A stretch of 64,000 nt of DNA from Lophius americanus (GCA_037951165.1 JBBDHG010000008.1:8490001-8554000); one strand, 5' to 3'. Counted from the first letter of the stretch, positions 32,906 through 44,040 are shown. The notes: a model not told the origin generated them from the sequence alone. A program made the numbers and translations.

Positions 32906-34849
32906 AACCATGATGACGACGATCCCATAGTATCCCTGACTTCTCGTGGTTATAATATAATTGCCTCCATCTTTCACAGACCTACTCAGTTTGAATGTGT
33001 TTCCCTTACTACATGCTCAACCCACCCAATCAGTTGAATGAAAGACTGTCAGGAGTCGGTGAGGCTCCATTACTCTAGTAAGAGCAGCTTCAGTTAAAAT
33101 CCCTTCACAGGGAGAACTTCCCGTCATATCTGTGAAGACACAACTTCATCACAACACGTCTCACATTTCATAGTCAGCTCCCCTGTAGTACATTTGCAGG
33201 CAGCACTGCAGCTAACATTAGCATGTCTGCAGCCACATTGTCTTTGCTCCTCCTCTCATTCTACTCCTCTTCTCTCATCTTCATTCTGCACTCTCTCTAC
33301 TTCACATTGATTTCGATTCCCTTGGTTTTGTAAACCGTCCTTCCTTTTCAGTTGGTGTTTCCTTTTCCCATATCCTCCTCTGCACTTCTTTGTTTCTCCA
33401 CTGCACCTCCTTCAAACCTTTTTGTCACCAAACCATGCTTCCTTCTTCTCAGCAACTGCTCTTTCCGGCTTTCCCTCTTGGTTGTTTACCCCTTCTACTT
33501 CTCCTAAAACAATCCCTCCCCTCCACTCCAAGTCCTCTACATCAAACTCTTATTCATGTCCTTCTCTTTCTCCTTCAACAATGGCTTTTCCCCTATACAA
33601 TTCTGATCCTTTGCTCCTGCTCTCCGGTATCCTTTCCCCTTAGGGTTCATTTTTTGAACCAATACCTGTACTGATATCCAGTAGCACCATTTATGAAGCT
33701 TTATTCTCTCTGTTGTCAGACAAATTTCACTTCAGATGTTCAGAGATGTGAGCTGTTTGAAAAAGAGTTACGATAAGTTTGGATGAGAGGAGACATTGAG
33801 GAGGAATAATGGAAAGGGTAGTGTAGATAGCAGAAAGGTTTACGAAAGCATAGGGAGGAAGAGGAAGAGCACAACAGGACCAGTGCAAAGGAAGCAGGGA
33901 GGAAGGAGGATTAGGCTCATTCAAAGAGTGTTTGAGTCGAGACAGCCAGACTCACTTCAGAGGTTCTGTCAGGAGGTCACAGGGTCGGTAAGTTTGGAGC
34001 AGCTGTGACATATTTACGTGTGCAGGCTTAAGTTGCCAGCTCGCTTCCGTTTGGGTCAGCTCGGTTCACTGGCATGAAGACGGCTCACCGCCAGCTCTGC
34101 ACAGTTTGCAGACCCTTCATCCCTTCATCTCATCCAAACGTCTTAGCGCTAATCCTCTGTTTGGTCTTTCTCACAACGATAAAGGGAAACACTCTGAGTC
34201 TCATTTTTTGATGCAGCGACACAAGCATTTTTGTTTTGTTTGTCGTTGATTATAAAAAATGAAATATGTGCATAAATTGAGGGACAGAATATCCGAAGTT
34301 ATTTTGATAATCCATTTATCTTTTTGTTTCATTTTAGATATGGTGTCAAAAATCTACTAGTTCCAACTTCACACATGTGAGGATTTTGTTGTTTGATGCC
34401 ATTGTTAATTCAATATTTGGGGTTGTGGTAATGGAGACAGACAAACCGAGCGATTGAATATTTCACCTTGGACTGTAAGAGGTGGTTAAAGGAGGATTTA
34501 GTGGAGAAAAAACAGGAACTAATAAGTTCCTCTGGAAACAATGCAGGCACAGATGCCTTCAGAAAGATTGTGAAGGAAGTAGAGGTTTAGAAATCCAACC
34601 GCAGTATCCCAGCAGCCTTAAATATTCCCAGCTGCTCTGGTCTTAATTTGCTTGTTCTTCAGTGTATCCTCTTCTTTTCTGCCACTGCGACCTCATAATT
34701 CCCCCACAGGGATCGCAAAGTTTCATCTTCTCTTATTAAACTTAATTTGCACAGTGCGTGTGTGTCTGTGTTGGTGTGTGTGTTTTCAGTCTGCTCAAAG
34801 ACAAGGGGACACAGCCAAGCGTTAAATTGTCCTTGTCATCGGTGTGTCA
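32906..34849. other. Unique non-coding stretch
   Basis: 33240-33660 is pyrimidine-rich (CTTCCTTCTTCTCAGCAACT, CTCTTTCTCCTTCAACAATG), which opens long frames on the plus strand. 33790-33920 is purine-rich. 34740-34785 has a short TG tract. No repeat family or exon was recognised. Confidence 0.5.
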
Positions 34850-35130
34850 CCAGCAGAGTTGGTACCCTTAACGAAAACCGTACGTCCGCTCGTTCCAATG
34901 CTCGGTGGCGGGGTCTCTGAGGGCCGGCATGCGGCGTCCTCATCTAACCATCAGGGCCGCTGGGATGTCGTGCCTCGGCTCGTTTGGGGAGGACGCCACC
35001 GACGCCCGTGTCGCTGCTAATCAGGGAGACGGCATTGACCTGCTTCAGTGACAGCTGTCCTTCTGCGGCTAAGAATAAATAGAAACTATCCGGCTTTTCA
35101 CCGAGCTTCATCGAGACGGCTGAGGATGCA
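34850..35130. promoter_or_regulatory. CpG-rich island, function unknown
   Basis: Marked GC and CpG enrichment compared with the flanks (CGTACGTCCGCTCGTTCCAA, GGCCGGCATGCGGCGTCCTC, GACGCCACCGACGCCCGTGT). No open frame spans it and no splice-flanked exon is visible. The right end (CAGTGCCTTGCTTAAGGACA) resembles a SINE body word also seen in family D. It could be an orphan CpG island, a conserved element or a young GC-rich insert. Confidence 0.35.
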
Positions 35131-35280
35131 GTGCCTTGCTTAAGGACACCTCAGTGTGCTTTTCACCTTTTGATGATCATCTTGCAACTTTTGTCTCGTC
35201 AATTTTGTCAGGTTTTTAAAATTGAATTCTACTTCTGTCTGTGAAAAGTCGAGGACATTGTGGAACCAACATAATAACAT

Positions 35281-35284
<4 letters not shown>

Positions 35285-35351
<67 letters not shown>
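35285..35351 (+). repeat. (TA)n microsatellite, 67 bp
   Basis: Uninterrupted AT dinucleotides followed by a degenerate AT-rich shoulder to about 35400. Confidence 0.98.
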
Positions 35352-35352
<1 letters not shown>

Positions 35353-35401
35353 TTATATATAATTATATAAAAATCATAAATATATATACATATATAAATT
35401 T

Positions 35402-36004
35402 ACGACATTACGGGGAGATTTATCTTCAAAAGTTCCAAATTTGGACTAAGGTCACATTGCTTACTTTTATAAGATTAAAACCATTAGTTAAAGCATATTA
35501 TTATACGTGAACTAAATGAGTGTGTGTGCAGCTCAGAAACCTGCAGAATTTGTCTCATCTGCATTTCTTTGATTGACGGTTTGAGCTGGTGATATGTATG
35601 ATATACAATCATCAGCAGAAAGAAAACCAACCCTCAAATGGAAAATATTTCCGTGAAATTGGACTCTGAACTGCACAATCAATGATCATGAAATGAATAC
35701 ACTGAACCTTATCATGGGATATTGCTAGATATTTCCTCCATTTGGTAAGGTATTGATATTACTTCAGGTCTCGTCAGCTAGCTCGAACCACTAGGTGTGA
35801 CCTTTTCATCTTGTTTGAAAGTTTTCTTTTTAATGAAGGAATCAAGGACATTTATTTGTCCTTGTTAAACACTGTGTTGCACAATTAATTTACTCTTTTT
35901 TGTGCCCCTTCATGCTTGATTCACAGAGCACATTTATACCCGTGATTAATGAAGAGAAGAGATTTAATATTAATAAAATAAAGGAATATATTGGCTTTTT
36001 GTAG
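35402..36004. other. Unique AT-rich non-coding stretch
   Basis: No repeat or exon recognised. Confidence 0.5.
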
Positions 36005-36075
36005 AGATGTGGTTCTTGGATTAGTCAAGAGGTGATTAGGATTTGAGGTCGATCTGGATCAAGGTAGGGATGGTT
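36005..36075 (+). repeat. Family X fragment (middle part)
   Basis: GATGTGGTTCTTGGATTAGT, CAAGAGGTGATTAGGATTTG and GGTCGATCTGGATCAAGGTA follow the '..GGGTCAAGA..CCATTAGATTTTGGTG.GGATCTGGATCAAGG' order of the family. Confidence 0.5.
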
Positions 36076-36239
36076 GAAGGTTTGTTCTCTCTGAGTCCTC
36101 TTTATTTTAGTTTGCAATGGTATTGAATGGAAAAAAATTGTCAATGAAAACAATCTATGGCTACATTCCCACTGTAGGGAAATGTGGCCCAATGTTTGTT
36201 TTCAGCATTAAGACTGGCAGCGTGAAATAGCCTATGTTT

Positions 36240-36426
36240 GAGCACTAAGCAATCCTTTTCTGTAGCCTGTTCAATCCCACTGACCTATCCCTGAGGAAAG
36301 TTGGTCGACCCTGTGAAGCGCCTAGGGAGCAAAACTCAGACCCTACGACGTGTAGCACTGTAGGGGATCGAACTACCAACTTTCTGATTGGGGGCGACTG
36401 CTGAACATCCTGAGCTACAGCCACAC
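36240..36426 (-). mobile_element. tRNA-derived SINE, reverse orientation
   Basis: On the minus strand it starts GTGTGGCTGTAGCTCAGGAT (A-box context) and carries a B-box-like GTAGTTCGATCCCCTA (plus-strand GGATCGAAC at 36365-36373), then a body ACGTCGTAGGGTCTGAGTTT and GCGCTTCACAGGGTCGACC. Truncated or diverged after ~185 bp. Not a tRNA gene: the cloverleaf stems do not continue. Confidence 0.8.
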
Positions 36427-36504
36427 AAGCAATATTCCAAATATAACACTAAATGAAGACATAATTCAATATCCTTCTTTGTCATTGCATAACTCAATAG
36501 CAAT

Positions 36505-36640
36505 AAAATATAAGTCCATCCACTTTCGGTAACAACTTATCCTTTGCAGGGACTTGAAATGGGTTTGGACCCTATCTCAGCTAACATTGGGCTGACATTG
36601 GGCGAGACGCACGGTACAACCTGGTCACCCTGGTTGACAG
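36505..36640 (+). mobile_element. Fragment of the CTATCYCAGC-type LINE-like repeat
   Basis: AGTCCATCCACTTTCGGTAA, CCCTATCTCAGCTAACATTG and GGGCGAGACGCACGGTACAA are ordered like the left part of the copy at 53199-53535. Confidence 0.7.
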
Positions 36641-36821
36641 TAATTTAAAAAAAAATAACTGAAAGGAAATTATCAGCACGGCAAACAAAAGCACAAAAGT
36701 AAAGGAAGTATCAAACAATGTATGTTATTTCATTTGCCTGTGACCGTAGCTCTGGAGAACCTTTAAGTGCAAGCTGGGCCAACTTGGTACCTCCTGGATC
36801 TATTCGCTGTCTTCCCAGGCT

Positions 36822-37235
36822 ACAATCAATCAATCAATCGATCTTTACTTATATAGTGCCAATTCACAACAACAGTTGTCTCAAGGTGCTTTCCAGAAAG
36901 AGCATGTCTAGACCACACTCTTTATATAATTATCTACAGGACCCAACAAATTCCTCCTTGAACACTTGGCGACAATGGCGAGAAAAAACTGCCCTTTAAC
37001 GGGCAGAAATCTCAAGCAGATCCAAGACTCCGGGTGGATGGCGTACTGCCATGACCGGTCGGGTTTGAAAAAAGAGAGAGTGAGAGCGAGAAAGAGAGAG
37101 ACACAGGTGAGGAGAGATACGGACGGGGGAAAAGCAGCAAAGATATCAGCTATAATCCACTTTCTCCAACCGCTCCATGGTCGGGCCGCAACGGCAGCAG
37201 GGATCCCAGGTTGATAATAACATTAATATTAATGT
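36822..37235 (+). mobile_element. High-copy fish repeat with CAATCAATC start
   Basis: CAATCAATCAATCAATCGAT, TTTACTTATATAGTGCCAAT, TCAAGGTGCTTTCCAGAAAG, CTTGGCGACAATGGCGAGAA, AAAACTGCCCTTTAACGGGC, GCCATGACCGGTCGGGTTTG: the ordered words of a repeat I recognise as extremely common in percomorph fish (GCGCCAAATCACAACA...AGGCACTTTACA...AACAGGAAGAAACCTC). Superfamily not assigned here. The 82- and 93-residue frames over it are not genes. Relatively well preserved, so probably younger than its neighbours. Confidence 0.8.
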
Positions 37236-38954
37236 AACATATAGTGATAGCTTATGGGGAAATACTATACAATAATAATAATAATGAAAACAAGTGTAAT
37301 TTTATCATCAATGTTCCAGCAAAAATGCTGAAAAACTAACATAGAAATAAAAGTTGGAAATGGAAGAAGTGACAACTTTCATTTGCTGCCCTTATTGTCG
37401 TTAGCTAATGAGGAACTACATCAGTAAGAAAATACATGAGGAACAAAATGTCATATCATACCTCTGGTTCCATCGTGCTATCAGAGCCTGATAATAAATG
37501 AGTGAAATTGCCTTTGAAGTCACGCTATATCATGTCATTTACATATGGTTGAGATTTGATCACGTTACAAGCGGCCATATGGCGTCTGGCTGATTTGCTG
37601 CATTAGCGTTTCCTTCTCTAGTTAAGCTATTTGCATGCATACTGGTACACGTTTGTATAATCCAACCGTAGTGCATGTTTACTTACATACGTCCATGATC
37701 TGTCACTCAAAACATTCAAAGATCTCCTCAAAGTTATTTCCATTACTTTCCTTCAATCACTGACTTTCTCTCTCTTTAGCTTCTATCGCACCTTATCTGT
37801 CGCATTCCCCCCGCCCCCTCTCTTAGTATCTCCTTTGTAAATGGATCCTCATCCCTGGCCTGCATTTGCATGGGCGATAGCCAAGAAGGCTGGGGGGAAG
37901 CCTGAGAGAGCGGGAGAGAGAGAAGAATCTCATTTCCATATATAACGAGGCCTGTTCTGCAGGCAGCCAGGGAAACGGAAAACACAAGAAAATGGATTTA
38001 TTTATGTCTGCTTTTGTCAAAGATTTCCCGCAGCAGTTGAAGTGAATCCAGGAAGCCAATTATGCGTTGGACTGCGAGTGTGAGAGAGAGATTTCTTTTA
38101 ATTTTATTTTGTCTTTTTAGCTCGCTGTGCTTCTGCAGAAAGGCAAAAAGAAAAGCGTCTGATGCATCGTGGAACCGAACCGATGATGAGGAGGAGGTTA
38201 GGACGATTCCATCGTCATCATCTCCTTCCTTAAGTCTTATTTTTGTTGCTATCAAAGCAGCCGCCTTTCTTTCATCTGTTTCCCTCTCTCGCGCTCGGCT
38301 CGGAGGCCTGTTTCTCTCAGAGAGGCTTTGGGGTGCAAACTAACCTTCTCTCTCGCTTTCACTGCAAATGTCAAGAAATTAAAAACTTACTGAAAACCAG
38401 AGAGAGCAGAGTGACTTCACATCAGGACAGCAAGATGGCGGGTCTCATAAAACAGCCTTATTTTAAGAGGAAGCAAAAGAGTGCAGCGAGGGAATTTTTT
38501 TTTCCTTTTCTAATCTGCAATGCAAAAGAATTAAAGCATAGAGCCGAGCTGTTATCTCTTGCACGCAGCACGAAAGAGAAAGAGAGAATACAGTAGGCGA
38601 GAGCTGAATAATGAATCAAACACACTCCAAAGCCTTATACATTTCCTATATTTCACCTTAAATATTGAGAGGCCTACTTCTCAGCCCACTGCTCCTTTCA
38701 GGCAAAAAGAGAAGGTGGAAACTTTCATGAACCCGTGCATGAAGGATGGATCGTGTCTCCTCCAGACTCTGCTTGTTTTTGTTTTTTAACACAACGCTCG
38801 TCTACTGATATTTTGTATAATTTGTCCTGAACCACCGAAGAAGGTCTAAGCTGTGAACTTAATGAAGCTTTCTGAGTGGTTCTGTATGCTTCACACTTAA
38901 CGTAGTCTGGAGCAGAGAATGATCAAGAGTATGTGATGAAGCCTGATCACGGCC
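37236..38954. other. Unique non-coding stretch with constrained-looking parts
   Basis: 37450-37640 (GTGCTATCAGAGCCTGATAA, CATTTACATATGGTTGAGAT, GCTGATTTGCTGCATTAGCG) and 38060-38560 are complex, with CpG words. Frames of up to 117 residues on both strands at 37776-38789 overlap in conflicting phases and have no domain. No repeat recognised. Confidence 0.35.
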
Positions 38955-39438
38955 TCCGTCAGCAAGGGTTGGAGGAGGTTATGTGATCAATCATGTTGAT
39001 TTGTCTGGAAACTTTGTACGTCGTTGGATCTTGACATGATTCGATTTGAAGGTGACCTCTCTTCAACATTGTGAAAAAAAGGAAATTTTTCCCATTTTGA
39101 AAATATTCTGATAAATGATAATCAAATGAAAATACCAAGGAACGGCAAACCCCTTGATTTTCTATAATTTGAGTTTAAAATCTGTATATGGTAGGGGTCA
39201 ATATCAGACAGGGGTAGAAACATGGCACTGCCATCAATATGTATCTGAGATTAAATGGATTCATAGCCATTCAAATGGATTCCAACGTAACCTTGTGGTA
39301 GGTCTATATCCACAGTTATGACCAGGAAAAACTATTTGGTACAATATTTGGTTATGGTATGGCTGGGAAACTGTTCTTAGACTTTTGAGGGTTTTCTTGC
39401 ATTGGCGGCGGTATGACCCTCAAGGAACTTTCTAGTTA
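38955..39438 (+). repeat. Most complete family X copy (~480 bp)
   Basis: Starts CCTCCGTCAGCAAGGGTTGG with GAGGTTATGTGATC, continues with GGAACGGCAAACCCCTTGAT and GGTAGGGGTCAATATCAGAC, and ends GCATTGGCGGCGGTATGACC with TTTCTAGTTATT. The final words equal the standard right end of the fish repeat (GGCGGAGGTATG...CTGAGTGCCATTCTAGTT, from memory). No reading frame survives, so it is non-autonomous or decayed. Confidence 0.65.
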
Positions 39439-39439
39439 T

Positions 39440-40260
39440 TGCATTTGTCAAGTCTTGACATGTTGCACTGAGAGGACAAAAAAGCGCCTCCCCATGAAGA
39501 TTCTTATCTGAATCGTCGGTGTTAATAGAATCACTGCGTGCACTTTAATATGATGATGACACATTCCTTTTACTCTCCAAATGTGTAATAAAGCTCACCT
39601 CCTGAGGAGTTTGGTTCTCTCTCCTATAGTGTGAGAACTGACAGTGCAGTTCCCCTTCCCCCATCTCCTTGATGAACACTGTGGTGACCATGTAGTGAAC
39701 AGTGCGTGGCGGGTCTGTAACGATCCATATCACCACCAAAATATATCAAATTGTTTATTAAGCCATTCCAAAACTCTTTTTTGTTTATTCCCCGTAACAG
39801 TCTAACCATCCCCGGCAAAAGCATAACCTCTTTTACAGACATAAATATTGACAAAAATCAAGAGATGCATCTTGGAGACCTTGTTTGACGTGAACGGCAG
39901 TGGTCCGAGCAGCTTCACTGAGACCGATTTGGTGCCACGCACTCGTTGTATACGCCCACCAAGCATGAGCGTCTCAACAGAAAACCAGAAAGCACCAGAA
40001 AACAGATAGCTCGCAATTTGTAACACCAGTAAGGACTAAATAAGCTGCGGATAAATGACCCCGAAAAACGTTACAGCACAACAAACTTATCACACACTTC
40101 AAATTTATCTCCCCAAGGCACATAGCAAGTTTCAAGAACCTTACGTTGGCAGAGCGGCTAAAGCTAGCGATAGTGCAGAACCAGCCTGCTGTAGGCCTCG
40201 TTGCTGTCAATAATGGCTTTAAAAGGTTAAATAAAAAAGAATTGGATGGCCAAAGCGGTA
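39440..40260 (-). other. Unclassified block: possible small minus-strand gene or transposon
   Basis: Sequence here is more complex and less decayed than its flanks. On the minus strand a stretch ending CCGCTCTGCCAAC|GTAAGG (donor-like, exon side ends about 40144) is followed ~430 bp later by the exon candidate at 39599-39714. CpG words are frequent in the upstream part. No terminal inverted repeats were seen. Which alternative holds cannot be decided without searching. Confidence 0.3.
39599..39714 (-). other. Candidate 116-nt internal exon
   Basis: Bounded on the minus strand by GTTACAG|ACCC (acceptor-like) and CAGGAG|GTGAGC (good donor). One phase is open throughout and gives PPRTVHYMVTTVFIKEMGEG, then ELHCQFSHYRRENQTPQE, with balanced amino-acid content. 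I do not recognise the family. Weak points: the acceptor lacks a pyrimidine tract (upstream is GGTGGTGATATGGATC), no neighbouring coding exon is visible, and a second phase is also open. Confidence 0.2.
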
Positions 40261-40431
40261 TCAGTTGGTCAGATTTTTTAGCAGAGATTTATTTCATATG
40301 GGATGAAGAGTGGCCCCACCTTGATTTGTAAAGAGAACTAAGAGAAAGCAACTTCTGGTGGAAAGCAAAATAAAATGTAAAGCAGTTGTGTGAAGTTGGA
40401 TGTGACTTTAAAAAAAACGAAAATCTAAAAA

Positions 40432-40545
40432 ATGGAAATTCAGTCATTATCTGCTCACCCACATGAAACGTTTCTCAGTCCACAAAACATTACTGGAGCT
40501 TCACAACAAAACAGGGTTGCAGCATTCTCCCCCAAAAAACAAAAA
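40432..40545 (+). mobile_element. Family P repeat interior
   Basis: GAAATTCAGTCATTATCTGC, TCAGTCCACAAAACATTACT, GGAGCTTCACAACAAAACAG and GGTTGCAGCATTCTC follow the known interior of a teleost repeat (TCACTCATTATCTACTCACC...GAGTCCACAAAACACTTCTGGAGCTTCAC...GTGTTGCAGC, from memory). Starts truncated. Confidence 0.7.
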
Positions 40546-40997
40546 CAAAACAGAATATTGTTTTATAATGACTCCATAAACTTTTCTCTTCTTTCCTTCT
40601 TTTTCTTGGGATTTGAGAGGTTGACATCCCTTTAGTTGTCTAATTGCGTCCTTCAGGCTTTTATCCCTTCCTTCTTCCTTCTTTGTGGGGGCATCGAACA
40701 CCGTCCCCCACCCAGACCATTATGAAGCTCTTCACTGTCGAAAGTTTGTGTTGATCTCTATGGTTTCAAGCCTCTGTACCGTCATCAGAGAGGCTACAAT
40801 TTTTAGCTCTTAGCCTCGTGTATGATATGCTTGGAAAAATGCACAAATCGCTTTTTTTATTTACAGATCTCTATGCTTTGAGAAACATATATAAGGTATG
40901 TGCTTTTATTTGAATTTGAAATTATTGACAACTTTGCAATCCCTGCATGTCTAGTCATTTTTTGGCGTTTCTTCCTTCTTGTGCATCCGCTTCATAT
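40546..40997. other. Unique non-coding stretch
   Basis: Pyrimidine-rich around 40580-40690. Nothing recognised. Confidence 0.45.
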
Positions 40998-41064
40998 GGT
41001 ATATATAATATATATAATATATATATATATATTATATATATTATTATATATATATATAGTATAT
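40998..41064 (+). repeat. AT-rich simple repeat (TATAATA / TA)
   Basis: Alternating TATATAATA and (TA)n words over 67 bp. Confidence 0.9.
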
Positions 41065-41070
41065 TCATAT

Positions 41071-41118
41071 TAGCACTTTGAGATTTGATCCAAATGTAAA
41101 GTACATTATAAATTAAAT

Positions 41119-41180
<62 letters not shown>
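41071..41180 (+). mobile_element. SINE/LINE 3' end with (ATT)20 tail
   Basis: AGCACTTTGAGATTTGATCC, AAATGTAAAGTACATTATAA and ATTAAATG run into a pure (ATT)20 at 41120-41180. This matches the GCTTTGAGAT...AAAGCGCTATAAAT tail of fish SINEs. The related tail at 8390-8428 shares TATAAATTAAATGTATTATT. Confidence 0.75.
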
Positions 41181-41384
41181 CGGGGTTCATGCTAATATTT
41201 AAGCATAGAAGCTACAAAAAGGATTTCATATTTTAAACTTTTTTTGATTTGGGACATTTCCTTTTTTATTATGTAAAGCTCTATTAATATATTGATGTCT
41301 TTAAACGTTACTTCACTTTCCATCATTATGGCTGTGAATTTATAATGAGCGAACCTTCATTTTAGGGTAAGTTATTACTTTAAG

Positions 41385-41422
41385 CCGCCAGGGTTTAGGG
41401 TTAAATGAATAAACCTGGCGGG
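41385..41422. repeat. Inverted repeat with a one-base bulge
   Basis: CCGCCAGGGTTTA (41385-41397) pairs with TAAACCTGGCGG (41410-41421), missing one C, around a loop containing GGGTTAAATGAA. The loop side carries one GGGTTA word. Confidence 0.8.
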
Positions 41423-41469
41423 TTTAGTCAGATCACAAATACCTCATTCAGACGGAGGTGTCTTTGTAG

Positions 41470-42050
41470 GCTCCGTAGGCGTTTTTTTCAGTGAAAAACT
41501 GAACTAAATGCCTGGCTGAATAATGGTGGGGAACGGTTGGAGGAGGTAGGGGCTGATGTGGTGGCACCTGAAGCTGCTGCTGCTTAACATATGGCTAGAT
41601 GCTAATGGAGCCCTCTAGACTCTCCTGTCTCTGTTGTTAAGTGCCAGCGGTGAACTCCAAGCCAATGCAGCAGCGGCTTGAGACTTAACAGCATCCCTGA
41701 GAAGATAATCTGGTGTTAATTACCATGGGGTGCCAATCAATCACTCACAATCATGTCATAAACATGAAGAGGCCCTTCATGCATCATTATAACTTAACGG
41801 AGACGAGCGAGCCCTTTTCCGTGACGCATGCCACTTTGCATAAATGTCCCTTCATTATCCCACCCTCATCATTTCCCTTACATGGCAGCATGGCATTTTC
41901 TTTCACATCCCCATCATGTCTTCACATTTACTCACGTCACTGATGTCAATTTACAAAAAGGTCTCCTCTCTGAACCGAAGGTCCTTAAAGCAGGAGGATG
42001 GAAACGGGAGGTAATTACAGACTTTACGTTACTATCGATTACCTAATTGA
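41470..42050. other. Constrained-looking element (candidate enhancer cluster)
   Basis: Complex, balanced sequence with homeodomain, bHLH and POU-like words (GTGTTAATTACCATGGGG, AACATATGGCTAG, TTTGCATAAATG). Overlapping short frames exist, but codon patterns and splice signals are unconvincing. Among the window's unique DNA, this stretch looks most like vertebrate conserved non-coding sequence; there is no comparative evidence. Confidence 0.3.
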
Positions 42051-43619
42051 TGAATTTAGGAACAATTCATTAAGTGATTAATCCAATTTGCATCCAAATT
42101 ATATAGCCATCCAATTTCTTTATCCTCTTCAGGGTACCAGAAAGCTTCTCTGCCACTTGGAGACCAACGTAGTACAACCTAGTAACACTAAATTTCAAGT
42201 TTTGAACTACCATAATATTTTATTAGATATGTGCTGTGCCTTGATTTACATTAATGTTTATCAATAATCAATTGCTGCTGGTTGTTTTTGACCCCTAAAG
42301 CACCTGTTAAGGGTCAAACAAAACCTGAACTATCACCAACTTACAGAGCTTTTAGAAATATTGTCTTTGATGTCAAAAGATGGCTCCAGAACTACATCCA
42401 AACATTAGCCAAAATCCATAAAGTTTTATGTTCGTTCATTTGGTCGCGAATATCCATCCACCTCAAGAGATGAAACACAGTTTATATGCGTGTATGTGAG
42501 GTGACACCCAGACACAAGGACTGTTGCTTAGGTATCTATAAAATCTGCAAAAACAAAAATAAGCATGGTTTGTGGAAACATATTTTAATCTTAGGACTAG
42601 GTTGTTTTATATCAATTCCAAGTTTGAAAATCCACTTTGCGTCAATAAGTTTTGAAAAAATGGTCTCATCTCCAGATTTCCCAAAGCTTTCAACCGCATC
42701 ACATGGCCTTTGTTGCTCAGTAGATATGATCAGTTCCTCTAAAGAACGTTTCATCTGTCTTGGCTTCAAGTTGATTACTGTTAGAAGCCGACAAAGGCTC
42801 CCCTTGCAAGCTTTTTATGATTTTGTGATGAATTTGTCACAGAGGCTCAAGAAGCGCATTGAAATGTGAATTAAATATGCCAAAAGAATTGGTTTTTAAG
42901 TGTTTTAATAGCAAGTATTTGATCTTTTCCCTCCTTATTCTCTCCATTTATACTGCTTGGGTTTTTCTTTAATCGTGTTTGTGGTCAGGACTCTCTCCAA
43001 GGAGCTATTTGGATCTCCAGAGATTGTTCTGGCAATGCAAAGGTCATAAAAACCACAAATTGAAATTAAAATAATTCCCCTTCCTCTTCCCTCCTTGTAA
43101 ATCTCTGTATCTAACGAGCGTGGAGGTGACTCTAATGACCTGGCTTCAGTAAGCGCCATCCAATTATAGCGTCCGAGGAAGATGAGCAATGTCTGTGTCG
43201 GCATGTCCTCCATCTGAACATCTGGTTTGGATCTGTGTCGGCCTGCTGTAACGTCGACCTTACTGATGGGTCTATTAGGGACACTGTGTTAGTGTTTTTG
43301 AGCCAATACAGGAAATGACACGGCAGCAGGTACACAGGTGCTCCCAGAACACCCGTCCAAAGTGATCAAACAGAACGGAACTAACCGTGAATGCCATCAG
43401 CGTTGTGTTCAGAGTCGCAGTCAGCTGCTGCTGAATTCCAATATGGGTGCCAGAGGCTGTTCAGAGCCAAGCTATCACACTTGCCCTTTGGTTTCTAGAT
43501 ACCTGGACTTTGTCTATTACTATCAGGAATATTTGAGGTTACTACCTTTGTTTAGAACCTACAAAGCTAATTTAGGAACCTTTTTATAGCTCCAGGAGCT
43601 TAGTTTTGTCTTTTGTTGA
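42051..43619. other. Unique non-coding stretch
   Basis: A 127-residue plus frame (42486-42869) and overlapping minus frames have no domain and conflict in phase. No repeat was recognised with confidence. Confidence 0.4.
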
Positions 43620-43852
43620 TAGCTAGGTGTGTATTCCAGCGAACATAGGGCGAAAGGCTGAGTACACCCTGAACAAGTCACCAGTTTATAGGGTCAACAC
43701 ACTGAGACTAAGATCCATTCTCGCTTACATTCATACCTACAGGGCAGAGGAGGTACCCAGAGGGAGGTTACATTTAAACGCCACACAAAAAAAACCCGGG
43801 TGGTTTTTATACGGATCACTCTTGCTCTGAGGCAGCATTGCTTCTATGTTTA
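43620..43852 (+). mobile_element. LINE-like repeat fragment
   Basis: TCCAGCGAACATAGGGCGAA, GAGTACACCCTGAACAAGTC, ACATTCATACCTACAGGGCA, GGAGGTACCCAGAGGGAGGT and GCTCTGAGGCAGCATTGCTT keep the order of the copy at 53199-53535 with internal loss. Much diverged. Confidence 0.7.
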
Positions 43853-44040
43853 GAGGAGCAAGGCATTTAAAGTATCTCTACAGAAAGGCAATTTATTAGT
43901 TATTCCTTTAAACATTATTCACCATTTTTTTTTTTCACAGACACTGCTTAGTTTCATATGCGGTCATTACCAGTCAAACTACAATTCAAATCATTTGGTG
44001 AAACTACAAGCAACAAATGTAATTCATTCAGGAGATACAT

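Noticed and set aside
36365..36426. A tRNA gene on the minus strand
   Set aside because: A and B boxes can be seen, but no acceptor stem pairing or 3' end follows. The SINE body continues instead.
42486..42869. 127-residue plus-strand frame
   Set aside because: No domain and an overlapping minus frame of 77 residues. Amino-acid composition looks random.
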